This document shows positions 1 through 7,614 of a stretch of DNA of 40,447 nt, piece by piece (positions within the stretch are counted from its first letter, which is position 1; every line of letters begins with the position of its first letter). This DNA comes from Bacteroidales bacterium (GTDB lineage: Bacteria; Bacteroidota; Bacteroidia; Bacteroidales; UBA932). A program made the translations under genes and the position numbers. The stretch lies in contig JAGCDF010000060.1 of assembly GCA_017651225.1 (NCBI GenBank), positions 1 to 40,447 of the forward strand, in the 5' to 3' direction. The notes below the pieces were generated by a model. The model saw only the letters and a program-made list of their open reading frames with translations. It ran no database searches and was not told the origin of the DNA.

Positions 1-3
1 CAT
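1..3 (-). other. possible start codon of the gene after dnaN
   Basis: On the minus strand an ATG sits four bases beyond the dnaN stop codon, right at the window edge. This spacing suggests a co-transcribed downstream gene, but none of its coding sequence is visible, so no product can be named. Confidence 0.3.
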
Positions 4-7
4 AGGC

Positions 8-1129
8 TTAGGAAACCATGATCGGCATCAGGATGCCGCAGATCTTCTCGCTCTCTTCTTCCTCCTCGGCCGGGACGATCAGCGCGGCGCGGCGCGGGTC
101 GGCGAACTTCATCACCACGGTGCCGCAGGTCATGTTGGAGAGGATCTCGATGAGGAAGGAGGACTTGAAGCCGATGCTCAGCTCGCCGCCGTTGTAGTCG
201 CATTCGAGCTTCTCGTAAGCCGCCAGGGCGAAGCCCAGGTCCTGGGCCGTGATCTCGATCTGGCCGTTCTTGAGGTCGAACTTGATGTGGTTGGAGGCCT
301 TGTTGGCGCACACCGCCACGCGGCGGACCGTGTTGAGCAGCTGGTTGCGGTCGATCTTGAGGATGTTGGCGTTGTTCTGCGGGATGACCTTGCGGTACTC
401 CGGGAACTTGCCGACGATCAGGCGGCAGACCATCATCGTGCTGCCGAAGGTGAAGACCACGGTGGAGGAGTCGAAGGCGATGGTCACGTCCTCGTCGTCC
501 TTGTCCAGGATGGACTTCAGCACGCCCGCGGGCTTCTTGTGCAGGATGAAGGAGGCCTTCTCGGGGGCCTTGAACTCGCGGGTGGTGTAGCAGATGAGCT
601 TATGGGAGTCGGAGGCCACGAGCGTGGTGCTCTCCGGGTCCATGTCGAAGAAAATACCGTTCATTGCGGGACGCATCTCGTCGTCCGCGGTCGCGTAAAT
701 CGTGCTCCCGATGCCTTCCGCGATCACGGAAGCGGGGACGGTGGCACTGATGGCGTCGCTGCTCGCGCCCTTGATTTCCGGGTAGTCCGCGGCCGGGAAA
801 TAGGGGAGGGAGGAATTACCGTTGCTCCAGATGCACTCGAAGGAGCCTTCGCCGGCGGTCTTGATCGTGATGGGCTGGTCGGGCAGGGCCTTCAGCAGGT
901 CCATCATCTGACGGGCGGGCACGGCGATGCTGCCTTCTTCGGCAATGCCGTCCACGGCCACGACGGTACGGAGCGTGAGCTCCTGGTCGGAGGCGGTGAC
1001 CTCCAGCTGTCCGTCCTTGAGGACGAAGAGGAAGTTTTCCAGGATGGGAAGGGCGGTCTTGGCGGGAATCGCCTTGGAAACATCGAGAATGCCCTTGAGC
1101 AGTCCGGCGCTAGAAACGTTGAATTCCAT
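8..1129 (-). CDS. dnaN: DNA polymerase III subunit beta (sliding clamp)
   Basis: This 373-residue protein is the beta clamp, the ring that tethers the replicative polymerase to DNA and also serves other DNA-processing partners. The N-terminus (MEFNVSSAGLLKGILDVSK, then KTALPILENFL) and the internal stretches GIFFDMDPE, ASDSHKLICY and GKFPEYRKVIP match the three-domain clamp fold, and the length is typical of the family (about 370). The C-terminus ends in an acidic EEEEESEK insertion before GILMPIMVS, which corresponds to the usual hydrophobic MPM cap. It is the only minus-strand gene in the first 11 kb and is divergent from htrA. No dnaA or recF is seen here, so the usual origin-linked arrangement cannot be tested. 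Identification is secure. Confidence 0.97.
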   Translation of the reverse strand: MEFNVSSAGLLKGILDVSKAIPAKTALPILENFLFVLKDGQLEVTASDQELTLRTVVAVDGIAEEGSIAVPARQMMDLLKALPDQPITIKTAGEGSFECIWSNGNSSLPYFPAADYPEIKGASSDAISATVPASVIAEGIGSTIYATADDEMRPAMNGIFFDMDPESTTLVASDSHKLICYTTREFKAPEKASFILHKKPAGVLKSILDKDDEDVTIAFDSSTVVFTFGSTMMVCRLIVGKFPEYRKVIPQNNANILKIDRNQLLNTVRRVAVCANKASNHIKFDLKNGQIEITAQDLGFALAAYEKLECDYNGGELSIGFKSSFLIEILSNMTCGTVVMKFADPRRAALIVPAEEEEESEKICGILMPIMVS

Positions 1130-1164
1130 ATCAGTCTTTTTAATTATTCGATTAATCGTTCTGG

Positions 1165-1172
1165 CAAATTTA
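1165..1172 (-). promoter_or_regulatory. candidate -7 element for dnaN
   Basis: On the minus strand the bases read TAAATTTG, a full match to the Bacteroidetes TAnnTTTG -7 motif. It would place the transcription start about 33 nt before the dnaN ATG. No TTTG is seen at the expected -33 distance, so support is the -7 motif only. Confidence 0.35.
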
Positions 1173-1244
1173 CAAATTAATTCTTGGATTTTGGCATGTA
1201 TTTTGACTTTTTACTGCCCGGACAAAATTTTAAACGACAGATAT

Positions 1245-2678
1245 ATGAAAAAAGGTTTTATCACTGTGCTTCTTTCGGTCCTGCTGAGCGGCCTGACCGC
1301 TTATGCGATCGTAAAATCCGCGGCTCCCGAGCAGGGGGGCGCGCAGACGAAGACCGTCTACACCTCCGACGGACAGGCGGTCCGCACTGTCAATTTGTCA
1401 CTCTCTGATTATCCCGACTTTACCTACGCGGCCGAGAACGCCGTGGAGGCGGTCGTCTTCGTGAAGGTCACCATCAAGGCGCAACAGCAGCAGCGCCAGC
1501 AGTACCGCGACCCGCTCCTGGATTTCTTCGGCTTCGGTAACGGTTACGGCTTCGGCGGCGGCGACCGCCAGGGCAGCGGCTCCGGCGTGATCATCCGCCC
1601 GGACGGCTACATCGTCACGAACAACCACGTCGTGTCCGGCGCCACCACCATCGAGGTTACGCTGAACAACAACAAGACCTACGAGGCCACCGTCATCGGT
1701 GCCGACCCCGTCACGGACGTCGCCCTGATCAAGATCGACGCCACCGACCTGCCGGTCCTGCAGTTCGCCGACTCCGACAAGCTGCGCCTCGGCGAGTGGG
1801 TGCTGGCCATCGGCAGCCCGCTGGGTGAGGAGCTCCGCTCCACCATCACCGCCGGCATCGTCAGCGCCAAGGGCCGTTCGATGCCCAACACCGACGGTCA
1901 GTTCAAGATCGAATCCTTCATCCAGACCGATGCGGCCGTCAACCCCGGCAACTCCGGCGGCGCCCTGGTCAACAAGGAGGGCGAGCTGGTGGGCATCAAC
2001 ACCGCCATCGTTTCCACGACCGGTTCCTACAGCGGCTATTCCTTCGCCGTTCCTTCCAATATCGTGAAGAAGGTCGTCTCCGACCTCATCGACTTCGGCT
2101 CCGTCAAGCGCGCGATCCTGGGTATCTCCGGCATTACGGTGGACGACGCCGCGGCCAAGAAGTTCAACCTCTCCGTGACCGAGGGCGCCTACGTGGCCGA
2201 GATCGCGAAGGGCGGCTCCGCCGACAAGGCGGGCCTCAAGAGCGGCGACGTGATCACTGGTATCGACAACGCCAAGATCGGTTCGATGCCTGATCTCCAG
2301 GCCAAGGTGAACAGCTTCCACCCGGGCGACAAGGCCACGGTCAAGCTCCTGCGCGACGGCAAGTCGATCGAACTCTCCGTCACCTTCTCCGACGGCAATG
2401 TCGAGAACGGCACGGTGACCAGCGAAGGTACGGTCATGTTCTACGGCGCTGAGCTCAAGGCGGTCGACAACGGCGTGCTCATCGTCTCCGCCGGCAACGG
2501 CAAGCTGGCGCGCGCCGGCGCCGTGGACGGCTTCGTGATCCGCTTCGTCAACGACCAGAAGGTCAGCAAGCCGCAGGATGTCATCGACATCGCCAAGAAG
2601 AGCAAGCGCTCCATCTTCATCGAGGGCGTCACGGCCACCGGCCGTCCCGGCTACTTCGGCTTCGGCAAAGACGAATAA
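1245..2678 (+). CDS. htrA: HtrA/DegQ-family periplasmic serine protease
   Basis: This 477-residue protein is a trypsin-fold protease and chaperone for misfolded envelope proteins. It starts with MKKGFITVLLSVLLSG, a signal peptide or anchor; the ATG at 1245 was chosen because the upstream in-frame extension is antisense dnaN. A Gln-rich, Gly-rich linker (QQQQRQQYRD, then FGFGNGYGFGGG) precedes the protease domain. The catalytic triad is visible: His128 in TNNHVV, Asp158 in DVALIKID and Ser237 in NPGNSGGALV. Two PDZ domains follow: a clear first one (AYVAEIAKGGSADKAGLKSGDVI, about residues 300-385) and a degenerate second one near the C-terminus. No stress-type promoter could be assigned. Family placement is firm; the choice between DegP, DegQ and DegS type is not made. 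Confidence 0.93.
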   Translation: MKKGFITVLLSVLLSGLTAYAIVKSAAPEQGGAQTKTVYTSDGQAVRTVNLSLSDYPDFTYAAENAVEAVVFVKVTIKAQQQQRQQYRDPLLDFFGFGNGYGFGGGDRQGSGSGVIIRPDGYIVTNNHVVSGATTIEVTLNNNKTYEATVIGADPVTDVALIKIDATDLPVLQFADSDKLRLGEWVLAIGSPLGEELRSTITAGIVSAKGRSMPNTDGQFKIESFIQTDAAVNPGNSGGALVNKEGELVGINTAIVSTTGSYSGYSFAVPSNIVKKVVSDLIDFGSVKRAILGISGITVDDAAAKKFNLSVTEGAYVAEIAKGGSADKAGLKSGDVITGIDNAKIGSMPDLQAKVNSFHPGDKATVKLLRDGKSIELSVTFSDGNVENGTVTSEGTVMFYGAELKAVDNGVLIVSAGNGKLARAGAVDGFVIRFVNDQKVSKPQDVIDIAKKSKRSIFIEGVTATGRPGYFGFGKDE

Positions 2679-2680
2679 AA

Positions 2681-2708
2681 TGTCATCCTGAGCGAAGCGA
2701 AGGATCTG
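2681..2708 (+). repeat. short dispersed-type repeat with ATCCT/AGGAT arms
   Basis: Just after the htrA stop the sequence contains ATCCT, then GAGCGAAGCGA, then AGGAT, so short inverted arms flank a GCGAAGCGA core. From general experience this motif recurs in intergenic regions of many bacterial genomes. Its 13-mer GAGCGAAGCGAAG (2690-2702) reappears, inverted, at 6026-6038 inside the ygiQ insertion. Confidence 0.5.
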
Positions 2709-2727
2709 TTGAAAACTTTCGGAAAAA

Positions 2728-2760
2728 AATCCCGCGCAGGTTTGAAACTTGCGCGGGATT
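2728..2760. terminator. strong hairpin between htrA and rpoD
   Basis: A 13-bp stem (AATCCCGCGCAGG at 2728-2740 pairing with 2748-2760, one G.T pair) closes a 7-nt loop TTTGAAA. On the plus strand no T-run follows; an A-run precedes it, so the T-tract would be on the minus strand. It may still end htrA transcription or act on the rpoD leader. It is reported as an inverted repeat with possible terminator function. Confidence 0.5.
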
Positions 2761-2793
2761 GTTCCGTATAAATGGGCAGAGATTCAAAGAGAA

Positions 2794-3654
2794 ATGAGAC
2801 AGTTAAAGATCACGAAATCCATCACCAACCGCGAGAGCGCGTCCCTGGACAAGTATCTCCAGGAGATCGGCCGCGAAGAACTGGTGTCCCCGGAAGAAGA
2901 AGTCGAACTTGCCCAGCGCATCCGCAAGGGCGACCAGGAAGCCCTGGAGAAGCTGACCCGCGCGAACCTGCGTTTCGTCGTGTCCGTGGCGAAGCAGTAT
3001 CAGAACCAGGGCCTCAGCCTGCCTGACCTGATCAACGAAGGCAACCTCGGCCTGATCAAGGCCGCCGAGAAGTTCGACGAGACCCGCGGCTTCAAGTTCA
3101 TCTCCTATGCCGTGTGGTGGATCCGTCAGTCCATCCTGCAGGCCCTCGCGGAGCAGAGCCGCATCGTGCGCCTCCCGCTGAACCAGGTGGGCTCCCTGAA
3201 CAAAATCAACAAGGCCCTCGGCAAGTTCGAGCAGGAGAACGAGCGCCAGCCGTCCACCGACGAGCTCGCCGACATGATCGATATCCCGAAAGACAAGATC
3301 GCCGATACGCTCCGCGTGTCCGGCCGCCACGTCAGCGTGGACGCCCCCTTCGTGGAGGGCGAGGACAACAGCCTGCTGGATGTGCTGCCCAACGACGACT
3401 CCCCGAGCGCCGACAAGGGCCTCACCAACGAGTCGCTGAGCACGGAGATCGAGCGCGCGCTGCAGATCCTCACGCCGCGTGAGCGCGAGATCATCAAGTC
3501 CTTCTTCGGCATCGGCTGCCAGGAGATGACCCTCGAGGAGATCGGCGAACGCCTGGACCTCACCCGGGAGCGCGTCCGCCAGATCAAGGAGAAGGCCATC
3601 CGCAAGCTCAAGAAGCCGTCCGCCAGCAAACTCCTCAAGACCTACCTCGGCTGA
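2794..3654 (+). CDS. rpoD: RNA polymerase primary sigma factor (sigma-70, Bacteroidetes type)
   Basis: This 286-residue sigma factor directs RNA polymerase to housekeeping promoters of the TTTG/TAnnTTTG kind. The start [19 protein letters not shown] was preferred over an ATG-less extension because this N-terminus is characteristic of the short Bacteroidetes primary sigma, which lacks region 1.1. Region 1.2 ([26 protein letters not shown]), region 2 ([18 protein letters not shown], then [16 protein letters not shown]), region 3 and region 4 ([20 protein letters not shown] helix-turn-helix) are all visible. Its TGA overlaps the argS ATG (TGATG), implying translational coupling. Upstream lie a repeat and a large hairpin rather than an obvious -7 element. 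Identification is secure. Confidence 0.97.
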   Translation: MRQLKITKSITNRESASLDKYLQEIGREELVSPEEEVELAQRIRKGDQEALEKLTRANLRFVVSVAKQYQNQGLSLPDLINEGNLGLIKAAEKFDETRGFKFISYAVWWIRQSILQALAEQSRIVRLPLNQVGSLNKINKALGKFEQENERQPSTDELADMIDIPKDKIADTLRVSGRHVSVDAPFVEGEDNSLLDVLPNDDSPSADKGLTNESLSTEIERALQILTPREREIIKSFFGIGCQEMTLEEIGERLDLTRERVRQIKEKAIRKLKKPSASKLLKTYLG

Positions 3655-5384
3655 TGACACCGGAGCAGTTCCTCGCTGCGAAGGCCTCAGAGGCCGTCAA
3701 AGCGCTGTATGGCGCCGACGTCGAGGCGTCCGCCATGCAGGTCGCGGTGACCCGCAAAGAATTCGAAGGCGATTTCACCCTGGTCGTGTTCCCGCTGCTG
3801 CGCACCTCGCGCAAGAGCCCGGACGCCACGGGCGTGGAGATCGGCGACTGGCTGATCGCCAACTGCCCGGAGGTCGCCGCCTACAACTCCGTCAAGGGCT
3901 TCCTGAACCTGAGCCTGTCCAACCTCTACTGGCGCGAGGCCCTCGCGTGCATCGTGGAGGATGACAACTTCGGCCAGCTGCCCGCCACGGGCCGCCGCGT
4001 GATGGTCGAGTTCTCCTCGCCCAACACCAACAAGCCCCTGCACCTGGGCCACATCCGCAACAATCTCCTCGGTGCGTCCGTCTCCGACCTGCTCAAGGCC
4101 GCGGGCAACGAGGTGATCAAGGCCACGCTCGTGAACGACCGCGGCGTGCATATCTGCAAGTCCATGTACGCCTGGCAGCAGCGCTTCAACGGCGCCACGC
4201 CGGAGAGCACGGGCAAGAAGGGCGACCACCTCGTGGGCGACTGCTACGTGGAGTTCGCCAAGATGGAGAAGGATGACCCGTCCGTGATGGACAAGGTCCA
4301 CGAGATGCTCGTGAAATGGGAGGAGGGCGATCCCGCCGTCCGCCAGCTCTGGGAGATGATGAACAGCTGGGTCTTCGCCGGCTTCGAGCAGACCTACAAG
4401 GCCCTCGGCATCACCTTCGACCGCACCTATTACGAGCATGAGACCTACCTGCTCGGCAAGGAGCTGGTGCAGCGCGGCCTCGACATGGGCGTGTTCGTCA
4501 AGGATCACGACGGCTCCGTGTGGTGCGACCTCACGGCCGACGGCCTGGACCGTAAGCTCCTGCTCCGTTCCGACGGCACGTCGGTCTACATCACGCAGGA
4601 CCTCGGCACCGCCGAGCGCCGTTTCAGCGAATTCAAACTCGACTCCCACATCTACGTGGTGGGCGACGAGCAGAACTACCATTTCCAGGTCCTCAAGCTC
4701 ATCCTCAAGAAGCTGGGCTTCGACTGGGCCGACCAGATCTTCCACCTGTCCTACGGCATGGTGGAGCTCCCGGAGGGCAAGATGAAGTCCCGCGAGGGTA
4801 CGGTGGTGGACGCCGACGACCTCATCGAGAAGATGTACGAGGAGGCGAAGGCCACCTCCGAGGAGAGCGGCAAGCTCGACGGCATCGCCGACGAGGAGAA
4901 GGAGCGCCTGTACCGCATGATCGGCCTCGGCGCGCTCAAGTACTTCATCCTCAAGGTGGATCCCAAGAAGAAGATGCTCTTCAACCCCAAGGAGTCCATC
5001 GACTTCAACGGCAACACCGGACCTTTCATCCAGTACACCCACGCGCGTATCTGCTCGATCCTGCGCAAGGCGGAGGAGCAGAACCTGAAGGCCTCGCTCA
5101 ACCCGTCGGTGGAGCTGAGCCCGAAGGAGGTGCGTCTCGTCAAGATCCTGGGCGCCTATCCGCAGAAGGTGGCCGAGGCGGCCGCGGCGTTCTCGCCCGC
5201 GCTCATCGCCAACTACTGCTACGAGCTCGCCAAGGAGTTCAATCAGTACTACCACGACACGCCGATCCTCAAGGAGCCGGACCAGGAGGTCCTGAAGATG
5301 CGTCTGGAGCTGATCTCCACGCTCGCCGGCGTCCTGCGGCGCGGCATGAAGATCCTGGGCATTGACTTACCGGACAGAATGTAA
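3654..5384 (+). CDS. argS: arginyl-tRNA synthetase
   Basis: This 576-residue class Ia enzyme charges tRNA-Arg with arginine in the cytoplasm. It has an N-terminal Add1-type domain, the HIGH signature as HLGH at residues 130-133 (preceded by SSPNTNKPL and followed by IRNNLLG), and a KMSKS-region sequence KMKSR at 376-380 followed by EGTVV. The C-terminal anticodon-binding DALR domain includes YCYELAKEFNQYYH and ends RRGMKILGI. Length is normal. The start overlaps the rpoD stop by one base, and the end overlaps ygiQ by 23 bases, so rpoD, argS and ygiQ probably form one transcript. No defect is seen. Confidence 0.97.
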   Translation: MTPEQFLAAKASEAVKALYGADVEASAMQVAVTRKEFEGDFTLVVFPLLRTSRKSPDATGVEIGDWLIANCPEVAAYNSVKGFLNLSLSNLYWREALACIVEDDNFGQLPATGRRVMVEFSSPNTNKPLHLGHIRNNLLGASVSDLLKAAGNEVIKATLVNDRGVHICKSMYAWQQRFNGATPESTGKKGDHLVGDCYVEFAKMEKDDPSVMDKVHEMLVKWEEGDPAVRQLWEMMNSWVFAGFEQTYKALGITFDRTYYEHETYLLGKELVQRGLDMGVFVKDHDGSVWCDLTADGLDRKLLLRSDGTSVYITQDLGTAERRFSEFKLDSHIYVVGDEQNYHFQVLKLILKKLGFDWADQIFHLSYGMVELPEGKMKSREGTVVDADDLIEKMYEEAKATSEESGKLDGIADEEKERLYRMIGLGALKYFILKVDPKKKMLFNPKESIDFNGNTGPFIQYTHARICSILRKAEEQNLKASLNPSVELSPKEVRLVKILGAYPQKVAEAAAAFSPALIANYCYELAKEFNQYYHDTPILKEPDQEVLKMRLELISTLAGVLRRGMKILGIDLPDRM

Positions 5385-7212
5385 TATTCCCACCTCCGTC
5401 AAGGAGGTTCAGCAACTGGGCTGGGACTGGATCGACATCATCTTCTTCACCGGAGACGCTTTTGTGGATCATCCCAGTTTCGGCACGGCCTGCATCGCGC
5501 GGTACCTGGAGAAAGCCGGGTACCGCGTCGCGGTCGTGCCCCAGCCGAACTGGCGCGACGACCTGCGGGATTTCCGCAAGCTGGGCGCTCCGCGGCTGTA
5601 TTTCGCGGTCAATTCGGGGGCCATGGATTCCATGGTCAACCACTACACCGCCGCGAAGCGCCTGCGCCACGACGACGCCTACACGCCGGAGGGCAGGGCG
5701 GGGCAGCGGCCGGACCGCGCCGTGACCGTCTATTCGAAGATCCTCAAGCAGCTCTGGCCCGACGTGCCCGTCGTCATCGGCGGCGTCGAGGCCTCCCTGC
5801 GCCGTCTGACGCATTACGACTACTGGGACGACCGGCTGATGCCGTCGATCCTCGTCGACAGCGGCGCCGACTGGCTCTGCTACGGCATGGGCGAACGCCC
5901 CATGCTGGAGCTCACCCGCGCCATCGAAGCCGGCCGCAATCGGAAGCAAATTGAACAAATCCCGCAGCTTGCATTTTTCCGCACTGGCAAAATTAGCTCC
6001 GTTGCGCCGGAAGACCCTCGGAAAACTTCGCTTCGCTCATCCTTCCCACAGCCTTCGGCTGCGGGCCCCTCCCATTTACGAGGCCATGGGTGGCCACGGT
6101 TTTCCGAGGGTCTCCCGGACTCCACTGCGCCGATTCTGCTGCATTCGTTTGAGGAATGTTGTAAGGATAAAGTGGCGTTTGCGGAGAATTTTCATCATAT
6201 TGAGATTCAGGCGAATGTGCTTCATGCACAGACGCTCATCGAGCCGGTCGGGAACGGTTACGTGCAGGTGAATCCGCCGTATCCGCCGGCGACGACCGAG
6301 GAGATGGACGCCTGCTGGGACCTGCCGTTCACCAAGCTCCCGCACCCCCGCTACAAGGGCAAGCGCATCCCCGCCTACGACATGATCAAGGACTCGATCA
6401 TCACCCACCGGGGCTGCTTCGGCGGCTGCAACTTCTGCACGATCGCCGCCCACCAGGGCAAATTCATCCAGTCGCGCAGCGAGCGCTCCATCCTGGAGGA
6501 AGTCCGCAAGCTGGCGGCCATGCCCGAATTCCACGGCAACATCTCCGACCTCGGCGCGCCCACGGCGAACATGTACGGCCTCCACGGCAAGAACCAGGAC
6601 CTGTGCGCGAAATGCCGCCGCCAGTCCTGCCTCTTCCCGGGCCCCTGCCCGAACATGGACCGCTCGCACGAGCGCGTGCTCAAGCTCTACCGCGCCGTCG
6701 ACGCCGTCAAGGGCGTGCGCCACAGCTACATCGGCAGCGGCGTGCGCTACGACCTCTTCCTCGACGAAAAGGGTTTCGTCGACGAGACGGGCAAGCCCTA
6801 CCTGCGTGAGCTCATGCTCAAGCACACCTCCGGCCGCCTCAAGGTGGCCCCGGAGCACACGGAGGACAAGGTGCTGCACTACATGGGCAAGCCGTCCTTC
6901 CGCCTCTTCGAGCGCCTGCGCATCGAGTTCGACAAGATCAACCGGGAGAACGGCACGCACACCGAACTTGTGCCGTACTTCATCTCCTCGCATCCCGGCT
7001 GCCGGCTTGAAGACATGCGCCGCCTGGCGGCCAATCCCTGCCTGAAGGGGATTTGGATGGAGCAGGTGCAGGACTTCATGCCCACGCCCATGACCACCTC
7101 CTCCGTGATGTGGTGGAGCGGCCTGGACCCCCGTACGATGAAGCCTGTGTGGACCGAAAAGGATATGTTGAAAAAAAAGGAACAGAAAGCACTTTTTTTT
7201 AAGAAAAAGTAG
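5362..7212 (+). CDS. ygiQ: YgiQ/UPF0313 radical SAM protein with an internal insertion
   Basis: This 616-residue protein belongs to the UPF0313 (YgiQ) radical SAM family, whose reaction is not established. The TTG at 5362 is the only upstream in-frame start after a stop at 5347; family homology begins almost at once (LGWDWIDIIFFTGDAFVDHPSFGTA). The radical SAM cluster motif is CFGGCNFC with Cys352, Cys356 and Cys359. A second Cys-rich patch (CAKCRRQSC) and the YgiQ C-terminal part (GSGVRYDLF, KVAPEHTED, PYFISSHPG) are present. Residues about 214-255 (SSVAPEDPRK...FSEGLPDS) do not fit the family and are encoded by a palindromic insertion described separately. The gene ends with A8 and T8 runs (7171-7178, 7193-7200) that give a Lys-rich tail and could allow slippage. 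The reading frame is intact throughout; whether the product is active is unknown. Confidence 0.9.
   Translation: MTYRTECNIPTSVKEVQQLGWDWIDIIFFTGDAFVDHPSFGTACIARYLEKAGYRVAVVPQPNWRDDLRDFRKLGAPRLYFAVNSGAMDSMVNHYTAAKRLRHDDAYTPEGRAGQRPDRAVTVYSKILKQLWPDVPVVIGGVEASLRRLTHYDYWDDRLMPSILVDSGADWLCYGMGERPMLELTRAIEAGRNRKQIEQIPQLAFFRTGKISSVAPEDPRKTSLRSSFPQPSAAGPSHLRGHGWPRFSEGLPDSTAPILLHSFEECCKDKVAFAENFHHIEIQANVLHAQTLIEPVGNGYVQVNPPYPPATTEEMDACWDLPFTKLPHPRYKGKRIPAYDMIKDSIITHRGCFGGCNFCTIAAHQGKFIQSRSERSILEEVRKLAAMPEFHGNISDLGAPTANMYGLHGKNQDLCAKCRRQSCLFPGPCPNMDRSHERVLKLYRAVDAVKGVRHSYIGSGVRYDLFLDEKGFVDETGKPYLRELMLKHTSGRLKVAPEHTEDKVLHYMGKPSFRLFERLRIEFDKINRENGTHTELVPYFISSHPGCRLEDMRRLAANPCLKGIWMEQVQDFMPTPMTTSSVMWWSGLDPRTMKPVWTEKDMLKKKEQKALFFKKK
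6003..6132 (+). mobile_element. palindromic element inserted in frame in ygiQ
   Basis: A near-perfect 20-bp inverted repeat (6007-6026, CCGGAAGACCCTCGGAAAAC, against 6099-6118, one mismatch) encloses two smaller hairpins: CCCACAGCC/GGCTGCGGG at 6046-6066 (one mismatch) and GGCCA/TGGCC at 6082-6095. The block is bracketed by direct repeats TGCGCCG at 6003-6009 and 6126-6132, extended as CTCCnnTGCGCCG. The copies are 123 bp apart, exactly 41 codons. This pattern fits insertion of a small structured element with target duplication, and it stays translatable. It contains no gene of its own. Confidence 0.7.
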
Positions 7213-7213
7213 T

Positions 7214-7221
7214 TATACTTG
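7214..7221 (+). promoter_or_regulatory. candidate -7 element for the 7245 gene
   Basis: TATACTTG differs from TAnnTTTG at one base and lies just beyond the ygiQ stop, giving a leader of about 21 nt. This would start a transcript for the small protein, ClC channel and dtd. Confidence 0.45.
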
Positions 7222-7244
7222 CAGCACGAAACTAAACCTGAGTT

Positions 7245-7613
7245 ATGGCACAAGACAATAAGAAACGACACATCGTCAGCTACGAAAACATGTCTCCCGA
7301 ACTGGCTGCTGCATTCGCGGAGAAATACCCGAAAGGCTTCAATGACTATCTTCCTGATCTCAATAAATATACGAAGCCGGACGGCACGCCGTTCTATGCG
7401 GTGATGATTGAAATTCCGGATGCGATCTACCTGGTGAAGATCAAGGTGCAGATCGACAATCCCGACGATATCGAGCGCTGGCTCGAAGGGGAAGAGGAGG
7501 CCGAGGTCGAGTCCGTGGCCGGTACCACTTCCGCGCCGGAAGGCGAGGGCGACACCCTGCCGGACGACAACATCTCCCAGTACGGCGCTGACGACGAAGG
7601 AGCCGACGCCTAG
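7245..7613 (+). CDS. small acidic protein of unknown function
   Basis: A 122-residue soluble protein with no signal peptide or membrane segment. Residues 1-85 look folded (KKRHIVSYENMSPEL, EKYPKGFNDYLPDLNKY, FYAVMIEIPDAIYLVKIKV), while the last third is low-complexity and strongly acidic (EGEEEAEVE, then DDEGADA). I believe similar short proteins occur in Bacteroidales, but I cannot name a family or function. Its own -7 element precedes it, and only one base separates its TAG from the GTG of the ClC gene, so the two are probably translated together. The coding call rests on the promoter, good codon structure and tight spacing. Confidence 0.8.
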   Translation: MAQDNKKRHIVSYENMSPELAAAFAEKYPKGFNDYLPDLNKYTKPDGTPFYAVMIEIPDAIYLVKIKVQIDNPDDIERWLEGEEEAEVESVAGTTSAPEGEGDTLPDDNISQYGADDEGADA

Positions 7614-7614
7614 C

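Noticed and set aside
5362-7212. ygiQ as a broken gene
   Set aside because: The frame stays open through the insertion and all radical SAM cysteines follow it; function may be impaired but the gene is not interrupted.
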